Of a stretch of DNA of 64,000 bases, positions 44,835 to 56,171 are shown piece after piece. Source of the stretch: Platycnemis pennipes (lineage: Eukaryota; Arthropoda; Insecta; Odonata; Platycnemididae); NCBI GenBank assembly GCA_933228895.1, contig OW121857.1, positions 1,054,001 through 1,118,000 of the forward strand, written 5' to 3'. The first letter of the stretch is position 1. Every line of letters begins with the position of its first letter. Made by a program: the position numbers and the translations under genes. Below the pieces are notes generated by a model. It had not been told where the DNA came from and did not search any database. It saw only the letters and a list, made by a program, of their open reading frames with translations.

Positions 44835-46746
44835 TTGCACGTGTTAATGTCTAAATGTGGTAATTTGAAAGTAATATACGTTTGTGCCTACTACAGACCA
44901 CCCCATTCCGATGTACACTCAGTATTAGAACTCGAGAAACAGATCAGGCACATTAATTCTCATACCAACGAACGACAGATTATTGAAAGGTGGAGATTTC
45001 AATACAACATCGATAGATTGGAAAACATGTAGTCATTAGTCTGGGGGTAGGGAAAAAGAAATCTGCTCGTCATTTTTTAACCTGTTCGCATAATACGCAG
45101 TGCATCAAATAGTAAATTTGCATAATAGAAGGGAGAATGTTCTCGATTTACTTGCCTCAAACATCCATGAAAAAGTTATTAAAGTTAAAAATGTCGATGG
45201 AATAAGTGACCACAAGGTAGTACACGTTAAATTATCCCTCAATACTGACAAAAATGTAAAATTAAAAAGAAAGATTTGCCTTTTTAAGTAAAGCAGATTT
45301 TAACGGATTTAGGCGTGACTTACAGACTTCTTTTGAAAAATTCAAAACATCAGAAAAAATAGTGATGCAGACATGGAAAGAGTTCCTCCAAATTACACGG
45401 TGAGTGAGTATAAGAGTGAGAATAGGGAACCAGGGTGGTACAACGTGGAGGTTAAAAAAATGTTTAAAACGACAACGAGTTATCCACGCGAAACTAAGAA
45501 AAATGTAGCTAATAGCGATCTAAAAAAATTATCGAACGTTACATATAAAGCAGCCGCAAAAATAGCCCTTAGAAAAGCGTAAAGTGGTTTCAAGAGAAAA
45601 GTACTTGGAGAACAACTAGAGGGGAATCCGAAAACATTTTGATCATATGTTAGAAAAGTACAGGGAACTAAAATGTCAACGGTTAATTCCTTGAAAGGGT
45701 ATAGGGGCGAAATATTTAGATAAGGCTAATTTGTTGAATTATTTTTCCAGAGCGTTTTTAATCAATCTAAGCGCAGTTTGCTCGAAACCATACCAGACCG
45801 ATTTCAGCAAATAATGCCCCCGATCGATAATTGTATCTTATAACGGAATCGTATCCTTACTAAAAATGTTAGCCCGAACAAGAGCTCAGGTCGTGATGAA
45901 ATTCCTGCTCGTGTGTATAAAGAAATAGCTCTCGAAATGGCACCGTATCTTAAAGTAATATTTAACAAATCCCTCGAAGAACACGCGGTTCTTGACGTTG
46001 ACTTGAATACAGTAGCTAAAAATAGCAAGCTCCGTCTTTTTGCCGATGATGCAGCAGTCATCATTGGTCATCAATCCTCAGATCGGTTTGACGCAGCTCT
46101 CCACTGAGTCCTGTCGGCTAATCTCTTCATATTTACGTATTTCTTCTGATGCAGTAGTGTATAAGGAAATAAGAAATTAAGAGGATAGTCATTCTATAGC
46201 TAAGGATTTATATGCGATTGATGATTGGTGTGATAGCTGGCAGCTAGAATTAAATTTGAAGATATGCGCGATAAAGAACTTTGGGAAAAAGAATAACTTT
46301 CCCCAGAAAAATTATTGCATCAAAGAAAAGAAAATATCTAACGTAGAATTTATTAAATACTTAGGCGTCACCAACATTGAAGACATGCTGTGGGGGAAAT
46401 ACATCAGGGAAATAACTAGTGTAGCAAACCATATATCAGGATTCGTAAAAAGAGTTCTAGGCAAATGCGATGAGAGAGTACTAGAAGCTATTTTACACTT
46501 GTCAGGCCTCATTTAGAATATGCCGCTAGTATATGGGATCCGTACGAGGAAGGTATGATAAAAGAATTAGAGCGTGTGCAAAGGAGATCCACTAGATTTG
46601 TTAAAGGCCGCTATGATAATTGTATAAGTGTTACGAGTTTAATAGAAGAACTAGGCTGGGAATTACTATCAGAACGCAGGTTGAAATTTAGGTTAAACCT
46701 TTTCAGTAAATTGGAAACCGATTTGTCGCATATTTTAAGTCGATAA
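44835..46746 (+). pseudogene. Jockey/CR1-type LINE, decayed, inside the Harbinger element
   Basis: Endonuclease domain pieces come first: KVIYVCAYYRPPHSDVHS (44865-44930), a decayed phosphate-binding GDFN block near 44995, and ENVLDLLASN plus GISDHKVVHVKL (45130-45235). A linker rich in Lys follows. The RT begins with SGRDEIPARVYKEIALEMAP (45880-45945), has FADDAA near 46040 after a deletion that removes the middle of the RT, then IDDWCDSWQLELN (shifted), VEFIKYLGVT (46350-46375), and LERVQRRSTRFVKGRYD with ELGWELLSERR (46562-46680). Many stops. The reading stops at 46746 where sequence of the opposite strand takes over, so the 3' end is missing. Confidence 0.8.
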
Positions 46747-47075
46747 TTCTTCTTCCCGTTACTCCACCGGATAAACCTTCGTTTTTCCCTTCTTCGGCAA
46801 TTGCCATATCGTCAAATGAATCATGCAAAGTTTCATCAGCTACTGAATCGTCAATATTGGACGGGGTTTCTTCAATAGCGCAAGAAGTTCCTCCTACGTG
46901 CGACTCTGTTCCCATTATTTTGAGACGCCTGTTTCGGATAATAGAAATTTGCATACTTACACATGAATATATCATTACATTAAGATAGTGTTTTCACAAA
47001 AAATGACAATATTTACCTTTTTTCTTCCCTCCGCTTGGCCAAAAATTCACCCTTTCTTTTTTTCCTCGCCATCGA
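46735..47075 (-). pseudogene. Two exons of a possible Mutator-like transposase
   Basis: On the minus strand an ATG at about 47073 gives MARKKRKGEFLAKRREEKR (to about 47018), followed by GTAAAT, a good splice donor. About 70 bases later, ATTATCCGAAACAG (ending near 46934) is a good acceptor. The next exon runs RLKIMGTESHVGG ... VADETLHDSFDDMAI ... GVTGRRIIDLKY (46934-46738). The GRRI(I/V)DL.Y motif is, as I recall, typical of the N-terminal part of Mutator-like transposases found in arthropods; that link is from memory and unverified. The exon is cut where the neighbouring LINE ends. Confidence 0.35.
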
Positions 47076-47239
47076 AAATGTCAAGCGACTGCCTACTTTA
47101 ATTTTCCGATATCGGTACGCTTCCGATGAAATTTCGAGACTTGACAATTAGTCAGTTTGACTGTTACTAGACACCCCGAGAGCGACAACCTAAGCTGAGA
47201 CTCAAGAAATAACCCGTCAGTAAAGCAGACACTCCGTCT

Positions 47240-47400
47240 CACTCATCTACATCTACATCTACACGATACCCTGCAAGCCACCGCGAGGGTGTGTGGCAGG
47301 GGGTGAAGGTCACCAAGCATTCACTACTAGCATGCAAGCAAGCAACTAAAACTCGCCTCTGCTTCCCGCCCGCCTTCACTTTCCCTTCCCCTAAGCTCCA
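47240..47400 (+). repeat. Dispersed repeat with (CATCTA)n head, best copy
   Basis: ACATCTACATCTACATCTAC leads into a CCCTGCAAGCCACC block, GAGGGTGTGTGGCAGGGGG and GTCACCAAGCATTC. Diverged pieces lie at 575-640, 11411-11480 and 28690-28760. It is probably the end of a retroposon (SINE or LINE tail). Confidence 0.55.
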
Positions 47401-48048
47401 ACACCTCAAGGTTACCGTTTTAGGATATAGGGTAGAGGGACCGTGACACTTTTTGAGTAGCGCAGTAGGCGGAGAATGTGTGAACTGTTTCGTGATTTGC
47501 ACGTTGCTAGAGGCGTATCCCTGGGCTGGAGTTGGCGAAAAACATAAATTACTTTCAGAATATCTCAACAGCGTGTCTTTTAATAAAAATCAATAGTTTT
47601 CAAGGATCCAACAGACTAAGCTTGAATCTTGTACTCTATAATAACGAAAGTTAAAAAAATAGCCCCTCTGTCTCCCAATATTTGCAACAAAAAGGTCTAT
47701 TTTTACATCGAGATATATTTTTAACAAGGCTTATTACGTAAAATCTAAGATTATAGAGTAATAGTTTGATACTTTCTCTTTTAATTACTGAAAACCCCAT
47801 TCCGATATCTAGCTTCCTGTTGGAGCAATCTTCCTTGAAAAATAGGTCTGAAAAACAGCTATGTATCACGGCCCCTTAAGTTACATGTGGCATGCAATAA
47901 AACGGGTAGAGGTCGCAAGATATTAAATTATGAAACGTAAGTTTATTTATTATAGCTATAAACTTTCCCTTACGGTCATAGCTTAATTACTCCTATAATA
48001 ATATTTCCTCCTAATAATAATAAATCACTTTTATATCTGGCCATAGGG

Positions 48049-48669
48049 AAATGATAGAAATATTTGGGAAAAAGCATAAAATTGTTCCCAAGGTGGTGTC
48101 TGGCCGACATGGAATCAGCATAGCAAGCACCAGTGGTGCCTTGCCAAAGTCAGTATTTCGGATGTACAAATCATTTCAATGCTTTGCATGCTACAGTTAG
48201 GGGAGGGGTGAAATCATAGCTCACTCTAACAAAAGTGGGAATTGAGATATGTTTGCTATGAATAAAGACTGGACAAATGAATCTCTTTACAGTGTTGAAA
48301 CTCCTGAAAGTGTCGACACTAGGCCATCCACATCATCAGCAGAGCTTGAGGAAGTATCTCTCCCAGAAGATCAATCCTCAGATAAGCAGAGAGCCTTTGG
48401 CTAAAAACAAAATCAAGAAACGGGATGGTAAAATGGCAATGGCACTTGAGGCTGTGAAAGAGGAAGTTGCTTGGCAGTCATGCCTCATAGAAAAGAAAAT
48501 GGAGCAGGATAAGGCCATCCTAGAAGAAATTACAAGTGCCAATTGCATTAATGCAATGAATGCAAAAAGTAATGCCCTGAAAGAGGAGGCTAATGCTCAA
48601 AGAGCAAGAAGGAATGAGCTCCTAAGTGAGCAAGTGGTTTTACTAAAGGAGCTCCTTAATAGGGAATAA
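48049..48669 (+). pseudogene. Myb/SANT-like protein of the Harbinger element, second part
   Basis: After an acceptor-like CATAG (48049), the frame gives EMIEIFGKKHKIVPKVVSG, the segment that completes a Myb/SANT-like domain (the 'lgkkh.i.p' stretch). A stop follows near 48198. After further breaks, 48290-48400 reads VETPESVDTRPSTSSAELEE, an acidic linker, and 48400-48669 (open frame from the ATG at 48277) reads KIKKRDGKMAMALEAVKEEV ... RRNELLSEQVVLLKELLNRE, a coiled-coil tail usual in these proteins. It stops at 48667. Confidence 0.65.
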
Positions 48670-48871
48670 ATAGCAGCACAAATTCTTTTGCGTTCGTCAT
48701 ATACTTCTATTTAGAAATGAAACAGCTAGAGTAATATGCTGTAAAAGTTTTTTCTTATGTAAAAGGATTTTTCTTAAACATGTATAATAAACAATTATTA
48801 TTATAATAAAAGAATGTAATGGTAGGTAAACTACATAAAAATCAGCAAAACCTGGAATAGGGGATAACCCT

Positions 48872-51351
48872 CTACAAATTGGCCCATCTCATTGCCAGTT
48901 GCCTACAAATTTCATCCCTGAGAATTTTACCCCCATCGGCATCAACAGGGTCTCCCGGGTTATCAACGATTCCCTCAGCACCATGAATCGCTTCAGCATC
49001 CCAGTCAGGGTGATCCCCAGGCAGGGGTTCCTCAAACCCCTCCAAATCATCCAAGTCTGCAATATTGTGTAAAACACAACAGGCATGGATAATCCTCACG
49101 ATCTCAATTACATCCCTAGTTTTGAGGTGGTGTTGGATGGTATGATTCGTGAATATAAAATAGTTTAGTCAGAGATCACGTTTATTAAACGAAACATAGG
49201 ATCACAGTGTTCTCTTAACAATTGTTAACTCGAGCTTAACTCTACAACGGCTAGTGAGTGACTGACTCGACTCTGCTTGGCACACCAGCCGACATAGTCG
49301 ACAATCGATAACTTCGCATATCGATACATAAAGTATTACAAATCCAGCATACAAATAATATCCAACAGGTGGTATAGCTGACGGAACCTTTGTTTTAACC
49401 ACCCAAAAGTGTGCTCCACAGTGATACGGCAGCTACTGTGCACGAAATTAAAATTTCTCTGAGCTCTTGTAAGGTGCCCATTATCCCTGAATGGGGTTAT
49501 TAGGTGTGGAGAGCAAGGGTATCCCCTAGTAAGTAACCCTGACCTGTAAAATTGTAAGGAAGAATATCATATTTGATTATAATTGCAAATGTTAAATAAG
49601 TTATAATACAACGAAATGAATTTTAGATGTCATGGAGTAAAAACGACACTGCAAAGAAGTAGTACTGAAGAAAAATTCCCAATAAAACAAACCTTGACAT
49701 AGATTGGGAAGTTCAGGGTAAATTGGGCTATTCCTAAATACTCTGGCATCGTGTACAGATCCAGGATACCCTATGAAGACATCGATAAATTTCCCCTTCT
49801 CATTTACCACTGCCTGGAGCTGTACAGAAAAGTATTTTTTCCTATTAATATAGGACTCTGGATCCTCTTCCGGTCTATCGATTCTCACATGGGATCCATC
49901 AATCAAACCTGAATTTTGAGTGGAAGGAGAAGTATTAACTGCTTTCAACTTGCAAACAGGCAAATTTAGAACTTTTAATTAGTAGCTATTACCAATTATG
50001 TCAGGAAATCCTTTCCTGTTTAAATAATGCTCCTTTGTGACATTTTTATCCCCGTCTGTGGGATCCTTAATGATCATAGGAGCCATTCCCACTATAAAGC
50101 CTGTCATTCTTTTAATGACAGAGTGCAAAGCACTCAAGCTCAAATTGAACCGGTCTGCCACATCCCGATAGCCAGCAGCCTCATGTCCAACACACCACAA
50201 GATTGCCAACATATGTTTTTGAGGACTGACTGGTTCAAAACCTCCATGACCTACAGTGCAAATATATAGGTAATCATAATATAAATGCACAAGAATTTCG
50301 CAGGAATTATAAATGAAAATAGTAGAAGCAAACTACAACCTCGTAAAGTTGTAAAATCGGGTGACATTTGAAATTTCCCAATTAGATCTTGCACAATTGC
50401 GGGTTTTAATCGGAAATGCCTCACAAACTCACTGTCACTATACAGAGGAATTATATTTTCTACGTAGCCTGGGACGGCATTCCTCTCCTGGCGTTCAACA
50501 ACATCGATGACAGCGTTAATATGCTGTAAAATACCTGAGAAAATACAGGAAATATAATGGAGATAAGCTATCATGAGAATGACAGCACGAATATAAGAAT
50601 TCTGAATAAGAATGTACTACGACAAATAGAAGGTATAGTAAGTTACAACCAAGGTTAAAGAAAGTGTGAGCAATGTTCTACTCCACAACATTTACTTGGT
50701 AAATAGTTGCAAAGGAATTGTTGCTCACTAAAATGGCCTTCGCTAATTAAAATCTTAAGCCTAGTTATCAATTTGTCATTCATGGAAAAATAGGAACGTG
50801 TTAGGCAAAATGAAAACATACAGACGTCTTCATATATATCTCTCTTGGTTGTTATAAGTACCTAATTTATTTAGAATTTCATGCGTATTTTAAAACATTG
50901 AAGCTTAAAGAGATAACGTATGCCATGAATTGCATAAATGTCAACCTCAAAACACAAAAGAAAATATTTAGTCCGGATTAAATTGATAAATGGGCGCCAG
51001 TTAACGTCACCACTTTCAGCTTTATAAATAAACAGTTTTGGATTTTAAATCATAGGGGCCATGATCGCCAAGCTTCATCTTGATGTTTACTGATAGTCTA
51101 CACACGAAAAGCAAAGTGATCACACCGAATTACAATCAAAACTTTCTTTATCACTGTGTGTTTGGCCCGATCACCCAACCAGGTGAATCAACACGGCAAA
51201 ATCGCAATATTCAATGAATTGACACATAATTTTACTACCTCCCTCCTGTGGGTAAACTAATGCTGGTAACACAATTTGATAATCATCTTCATCTGAAGAA
51301 CCCTCGTGAAGCCCTTGGAGCAGATTTCTTAAAATTATATTACGCGCCATC
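48872..51351 (-). CDS. HARBI1-type nuclease of the Harbinger element, multi-exon
   Basis: Minus-strand exon pieces in order: MARNIILRNLLQGLHEGSSD (from 51351); AVIDVVERQERNAVPGYVEN and RLKPAIVQDLIGKF (about 50525-50370); QKHMLAILWCVGHEAAGYRD with VADRFNLSLSALHSVIKRM, the helix-turn-helix region (50235-50100); LIDGSHVRIDRP with catalytic Asp (about 49905) and YPGSVHDARVFRNS with the second Asp (about 49760); SGLLTRGYPCSPHLITPF and ITVEHTFGWLKQR with catalytic Glu (49550-49385); IHACCVLHNIADLDD to ICRQLAMRWANL (49093-48872). All three acidic residues are present, and I found no stop inside these exon pieces. It cuts and joins the element ends. Exon borders are inferred. Confidence 0.8.
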
Positions 51352-51467
51352 TTTTCCGCAAAAGCGTTCGCGTCGCATGAGTTGAACCTTTCTGCCCTCT
51401 TCTGTTCGCTCTTGCCCCCTCGGGTGCACAAGTCGCAGATGGGGCAAGCGACGCGAACAAAGCTCAT

Positions 51468-52318
51468 GTCTCACTTGGGTTGTATGACGCTCGTTTTAGA
51501 AGTAATTGTTGAAAAAACCACACTTTGCTCGAACCCACATTTATGTACTACTAGGCTATGTTCTCGAACCAGCATTTATATACTACTATGCTGAAATTTT
51601 CAAGGTCGACCTTGTTTCTGAACATACAAACCATAACTGCTATAATAGATATATTTACCTTCAATTGTGGAGGGAACTGCGTTGCTCTTCAGCAGAAATC
51701 GTGGTTGGCGGGACCTAATAGCATTATCATTGAAATGCTCGCTACAGTCTCAAATTCTTCATGCGGTTTAAATCCCGACCAACCAGATCCTCTCTATGAG
51801 TAAATTTCACACATTCCCCGGCTCTGAAGTACAAATATTCCCATAGTTCTATTCTTAGTTATCACTCGGAAAACTTCAGTGAGACGTGCGCTCAAACGAA
51901 ATGCTACCAAGTTCACTTTATTATGACACATATACCTACCTTTCTACGTCACTCGGAAACGTGAAAAAGGCTATTTGCTTATCTAGCCTACAGCGGCACC
52001 AACTGGCTGCATGCCGTTCTTCCCCACTGCAACCTCCGAAACCCGCCTTTTTTCAATGCTGCTGTGGAACATGCACCAACTTGTTGGTCAATGATTCACC
52101 TCTGAAAGCATTGTAAACGACTTTCATGGAGGTTTTTAATTTAAAATAATATTTAAAAAATATTCATGTATTTGTATTTTATAATTAACTTCTTTTTTCA
52201 TGTGCGCCTGAAATAGCTGGCGCTAATGTCAACACATCATACGATACATCGCGTAAGTCTCATGGGTGTCATTGTTATATATTCACTGTTATATATACCT
52301 ACAACTGCTGCCATATTA
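51468..52318. other. No gene seen
   Basis: Flank between the Harbinger element and the next element. Short overlapping plus-strand ORFs (51382-51803) share no known motif. Nothing assignable. Confidence 0.5.
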
Positions 52319-52326
52319 CATTTGGA

Positions 52327-53677
52327 GGTAAATGTGAGCTTAAGGGTATCGAACTTCAAAAATTTTTTTTAACCCCTAAAAATCGTCGTTTTTCGATTAA
52401 ATTTTGCGAGCACAACCTGCTGATATGGCAATTTCATCTCGCGAAAAAAAAATCTGAAAAAGTTAAAAACTCACGATTTTGCAGCATTTCAAACCCATGA
52501 GGTGAGTGTTCGCAGCACCGCCATATTGGTGTTTCGCTGCTTCGTCACCAGGTGTCACGGTGTTTGTTGAGTGTATTTTCTGCAGTATAATGGTTACCGA
52601 GGAACAGGAGAACAGCGGAAAGTGTGTTTCGAGACTTCTCACAACGTATGAAACTGCACAAAAACACGTTTGGGTTGGGGTTTTGAGACACCTCACAACC
52701 GTTGAAATTGCGTAAAAACACGTACGGGTTGGGGGTTTTGAGTCACTTCACAACCGATTAAACTGCAGAAGAACATGAACGGGATGGGGGTTTTGAGACA
52801 CCTCACAACCGTTGAAATTGCGTAAAAACACGTACGGGTTGGGGGTTTTGAGTCACTTCACAACCGATTAAACTGCAGAATAACATGAACGGGATGGGGG
52901 TTTTGAGACACCTCACAACCGTTGAAATTGTGTAAAAACACGTACGGGTTGGGGGGGTTTTGAGACACCTCACAACCGTTGAAATTGCGTAAAAACACGT
53001 ACGGGTTGGGGGTTTTGAGTCACTTCACAACCGATTTAACTGCAGAAAAACATGAACGGGATGGGGGTTTTGAGACACCTCACAACCGATGAAAGTGCGT
53101 AAAAACACGTACGGGTTGGGGGTTTTGAGTCACTTCACAACCGATTAAACTGCAGAATAACATGAACGGGATGGGGGTTTTGAGACACCGTACAACCGAT
53201 GAAATTGCGTATAAACATGTACGGGTTGGGGGTTTTGAGACACCTCACAAGCGATGAAACTTCGGGCGTCCGTATGGTCTGCGGTCAGAGCGAGAAGTGT
53301 GTTATTTGTGAGGCCACAAGCAAGTTCAGACATGAAAAATCATAGCATTTCAATATCGCGCGAAAACGCAGGTGGCCGCCGACACTCAATAGCCTTCTGC
53401 GCAGGACATAGGGAAGAGGTGAAATGTCGAGGATATCCTCTAGCGGTGGTCTCCGGAAATATCCAAGATGGCGTCGAAAACATCGATTTTCAGGTGAAAA
53501 AATGGTGATTTTCGGATTGTTATATCTCATGAAATAATGGCAATGGAGCAATGTAAGTCATGTCATAATAAATGTACATCCTTCCTCTATATAACACAGT
53601 TGGAATGAAAGCGCTAATGAATAACGTTTTCGCAGGATAATTGTTTGAAGTTCGATACCCTTAAGCTCACATCTACC
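52327..53677. mobile_element. 1351-bp element with 8-bp duplication, carries a satellite
   Basis: The ends GGTAAATGTGAGCTTAAGGG (52327) and, inverted, GGTAGATGTGAGCTTAAGGG (from 53677) extend to 34-bp inverted repeats with one mismatch. CATTTGGA flanks exactly on both sides (52319-52326 and 53678-53685). An 8-bp duplication occurs in hAT, P and Merlin types, but the GGTA start does not point clearly to any of them. The interior is mostly a ~55-bp tandem satellite (52627-53265) and has no transposase. A solo end lies at 1196-1230. Confidence 0.85.
52627..53265 (+). repeat. Satellite of ~55-bp units in A/B alternation, about 11-12 units
   Basis: Type A units read TTTTGAGACACCTCACAACC then GTTGAAATTGCGTAAAAACA and CGTACGGGTTGGG. 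Type B units read TTTTGAGTCACTTCACAACC then GATTAAACTGCAGAA and CATGAACGGGATGGG. They mostly alternate A-B with a ~110-bp higher-order period, with an A-A pair near 52940-52980. The first and last units are diverged. The plus and minus ORFs here are artefacts of the repeat. Confidence 0.9.
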
Positions 53678-53776
53678 CATTTGGAAAAACAATATTACGA
53701 TGCAATTAGACTGCGCGTGGTGCTAATGACCTTAGTCGTCGACGCACCCGTAATCCCAAACCTACTACTACTCATG

Positions 53777-53970
53777 GGTGTTTTCAAGTCTGTTTCCGCA
53801 CTAATAGGCGCTTCAGACCGGGAGGAAAGGTATAAGGATAGGGATGGAAGGGATAAGGTCCGAAGCGACCACTCAAATCTTATGGTGTTTTCAAGTCTGT
53901 TTCCGCACTAATAGGCGCTTCAGACCGGGAGGAAAGGTATAAGGATAGGGATGGAAGGGATAGGGATATG
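53777..53970 (+). repeat. Tandem duplication, ~109-bp unit
   Basis: GTGTTTTCAAGTCTGTTTCC and the following GCACTAATAGGCGCTTCAGA plus GGGAGGAAAGGTATAAGGAT block occur at about 53778 and 53887 with almost no change, so the duplication is recent. Confidence 0.85.
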
Positions 53971-54347
53971 TGGTCTGAAGCCTCCACAAATGTCAGACCC
54001 TTGGGTCTATGCAATTTCTGGCTGGAATTAAGTCGTTTGTGATTATTAACTTTATTATAAGATTGACACGGATAATTTTCGAGTTAAAACATTTCCCTTA
54101 TAACCATTTTGTGGATAAAAATAAGCATGAATATTATAAATATACGTAACTGATATTCTTTGAACTCGAGGTGAGATAAATAAGAGTGTCCTCCCTAATG
54201 CTGAGATCCTGTTTCCCGGCGAGCGCACCAGTTCTTTCTCCAAGCCCGATACCGTCTACGAGGGACTGAGAAAAAAACATCCATGGACCAATGTTCAATC
54301 GCTCTTAAAGATCGTGAATAACTTTTAAAATCACATTTCAGATGCAG

Positions 54348-55951
54348 GGGAACGTGGGGTACAGTGTAACAATTTGCATTTTGGGCCAAATAATATGTTG
54401 GCAATCCTACTTCTAACCTATTTACGATAATCTTTTGTCATAGTTTCATTTCATTGTTGTTTCTGGTACAACATAGATGTATTAATTCTAACCATTGTAA
54501 AAATACTCATTTATTTCGGGTGCTAAACTAAGCTTTCTGAATTCTCAGCTGATAGTAATTTTTATGTAGCTGCCAAACAAAACAAAATTGAGGTATGGGG
54601 CACAGTGTAACAATGTAATATGGGGCACAGTGTAACAATGTAATATGGGGCACAGTGTAACAATGTAATATGGGGCACAGTGTAACAGTGTTACGCTGTA
54701 CCCCATTGTGACTAGTGCCTACAAATAATAGCCATCCACATACACAATGTCATGGAACCAGAACAATGGCAGTGATGGAACCAGAATTTAAAACCTGGAT
54801 GAGACTGGAACGTCTGCTCATGCAGACGACAATAAAAGTGCTCATTCCAAAAGGAATCAAGCAATTCAATAAAGTTAGTAGTGGGGAGAGAGGTACACTT
54901 GTTACTACAGTGTGCATAATAAGTGCATTTGGTACCACTCTTCCCCAGTAATGATATTCCCAAGCGTGCACTTCAAGGAGCATATGCTAACAGGTGCTCC
55001 TCCAGGCTCATTAGGACTTGCTACACCATCTGGTTGGATGAATGGTGAGATGTGTCCTGGAACATCTTGTGAAAAATACACAGTCTTCAAAAGAGAATCT
55101 ATCACTTCTATTTCTTGGAAACCATAAGGGCCATCTTGCAGTTGAGGCACTGGAAATTGCCAAGGAAAATGGACCAACTATGCTTTCAATTCCACCACAC
55201 TGTAGCAACAGAATCCCTTGGATGTTAGTGTGTTCAGTTCCTTTCAATTGCACTACAATGCCGATGTTGATTCACGGATGATGCACCATCCAGGAACTCC
55301 TATGACTATTTATGATGTTGCTGGATGTGTTGGCACAAGCTTCATGCGTTCTATGACCTCTACCAACATCACAGTAGGTTTCAAGAAAACAGGGATTTTT
55401 CCTTTTCCCAGGGATGACAGAGGAGTTTTATAGAAGATGGTTTTATATGCAGCTCTGTGACAGATCGACATTTGGAAAATGTAGATCGAACTTCTGATAC
55501 CAGCAAGGACATACCCTTGTTAAGTCAACCAGAAGAGAATTATCCTCTTCCTGAACCTTCAATCCCTAATAGGCCTATGCGAGTTTATACTTCAACCAGA
55601 GTAACATCACCTCAGAATTTAGTTGATCCAGAAACATTTAGAGGATATCCTAAAACTGAGGCAAGAAAAAACAGTAAAAGAGTATAACATATGATTTTGT
55701 CTTGGTGGAGTTCCCAGGAAAAAACCAGCCAGCTACTCTAGAGTATTGGTAAAATACTGAAGGATAAAAATGACGAAGGAGAATATAAAGTTACATTTCT
55801 GCGCATGAGTACCAAGGACACAAAAGCATTTGTTTATCCTCAAGTAGCTGATATAGCATCTGTGTCAGGTGAAAATTGTAAAGATGGTTTTGCCTACACC
55901 TATTTCCGTGGTACAAAAAATGACAAAATGAGTGCTTCAAATTTGAAGTAA
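54348..55951 (+). pseudogene. pogo/jerky-type DDE transposase relic
   Basis: The sequence GTGGGGTACAGTGTAACA (54352) and the 25-bp repeats that follow are a plausible left end. Coding remains: SGERGTLVTTVCIISAFGTT (54885-54945), MIFPSVHFKEHMLTGAPPGS (shifted frame, 54950-55005), EHLVKNTQSSKENLSLLFLG (55065-55120), EALEIAKENGPTMLSIPPHC (55145-55205), LDVSVFSSFQLHYNADVDS (shifted, 55215-55270), TIYDVAGCVGTSFMRSMT, GFKKTGIFPF, and a tail through PENL-like LVDPETFRGYPKTEA to about 55951. The block normally reading LFLDNH reads LFLGNH, so a catalytic Asp is lost. The N-terminal DNA-binding part is missing. The right end was not found. Confidence 0.75.
54597..54687 (+). repeat. 25-bp tandem repeat, 4 units, inside the pogo-type end
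   Basis: ATGGGGCACAGTGTAACAATGTAAT repeated in parts: the word GGGGCACAGTGTAACA occurs four times at 25-bp spacing and is followed by its inverse, TGTTACGCTGTACCCC (54690-54705). These look like multiplied terminal or subterminal transposase sites. Confidence 0.8.
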
Positions 55952-55993
55952 ATTTTCAAAACTCACTACTACCTACTTTCACTCAGATCAGAT

Positions 55994-56171
55994 ATGCCTT
56001 ATTCAAAAGACTACCTGCAGCGCTTCGAACACGAGCTGCGAATGTGCATTAGATGCGTTTCTCGACAGTTTGCTTATGAGGATGCTGCTGACGTGCTTCA
56101 GTTGACATGTACTGCACCTGCAGCGCTGACATCCACGAGAAGCGCTGCTGCAGCTGTGTGTGTTTACTGGG
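55994..56171 (+). repeat. CCCAGTAAACACA-type right end, GC-rich repeats
   Basis: It ends TGTGTTTACTGGG (56159-56171) and contains CTGCAGCGCT, GAGCTGCGAATG and GCAGCGCTGACATCC words. It aligns along its length with 70-243 of this window. No left end could be matched, so the element may be truncated by the pogo-type relic at 55951. Confidence 0.6.

Larger units (their letters stand above)
42286..51464. mobile_element. PIF/Harbinger element, 9179 bp, with later insertions
   Basis: Ends AGCTTTGTTCGCGTCGCT (42286-42303) and its exact reverse complement (51447-51464) are flanked by CAT on both sides (42283-42285, 51465-51467), a 3-bp duplication as expected for PIF/Harbinger. Subterminal regions at both ends share GTTCGCGTCGC, TTCTGC and GCCCC words. 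The element encodes a HARBI1-type nuclease on the minus strand and a Myb/SANT-like protein on the plus strand, the standard two-gene content. It has been enlarged by a LINE (44835-46746), a Mutator-like fragment (46735-47075) and smaller repeats. ORFs across the ends (42172-42547, 51171-51467) partly derive from the subterminal repeats. Confidence 0.85.

Noticed and set aside
52463..53551. ORFs within the satellite region
   Set aside because: Repeat-driven open frames on both strands with no domain-like content.
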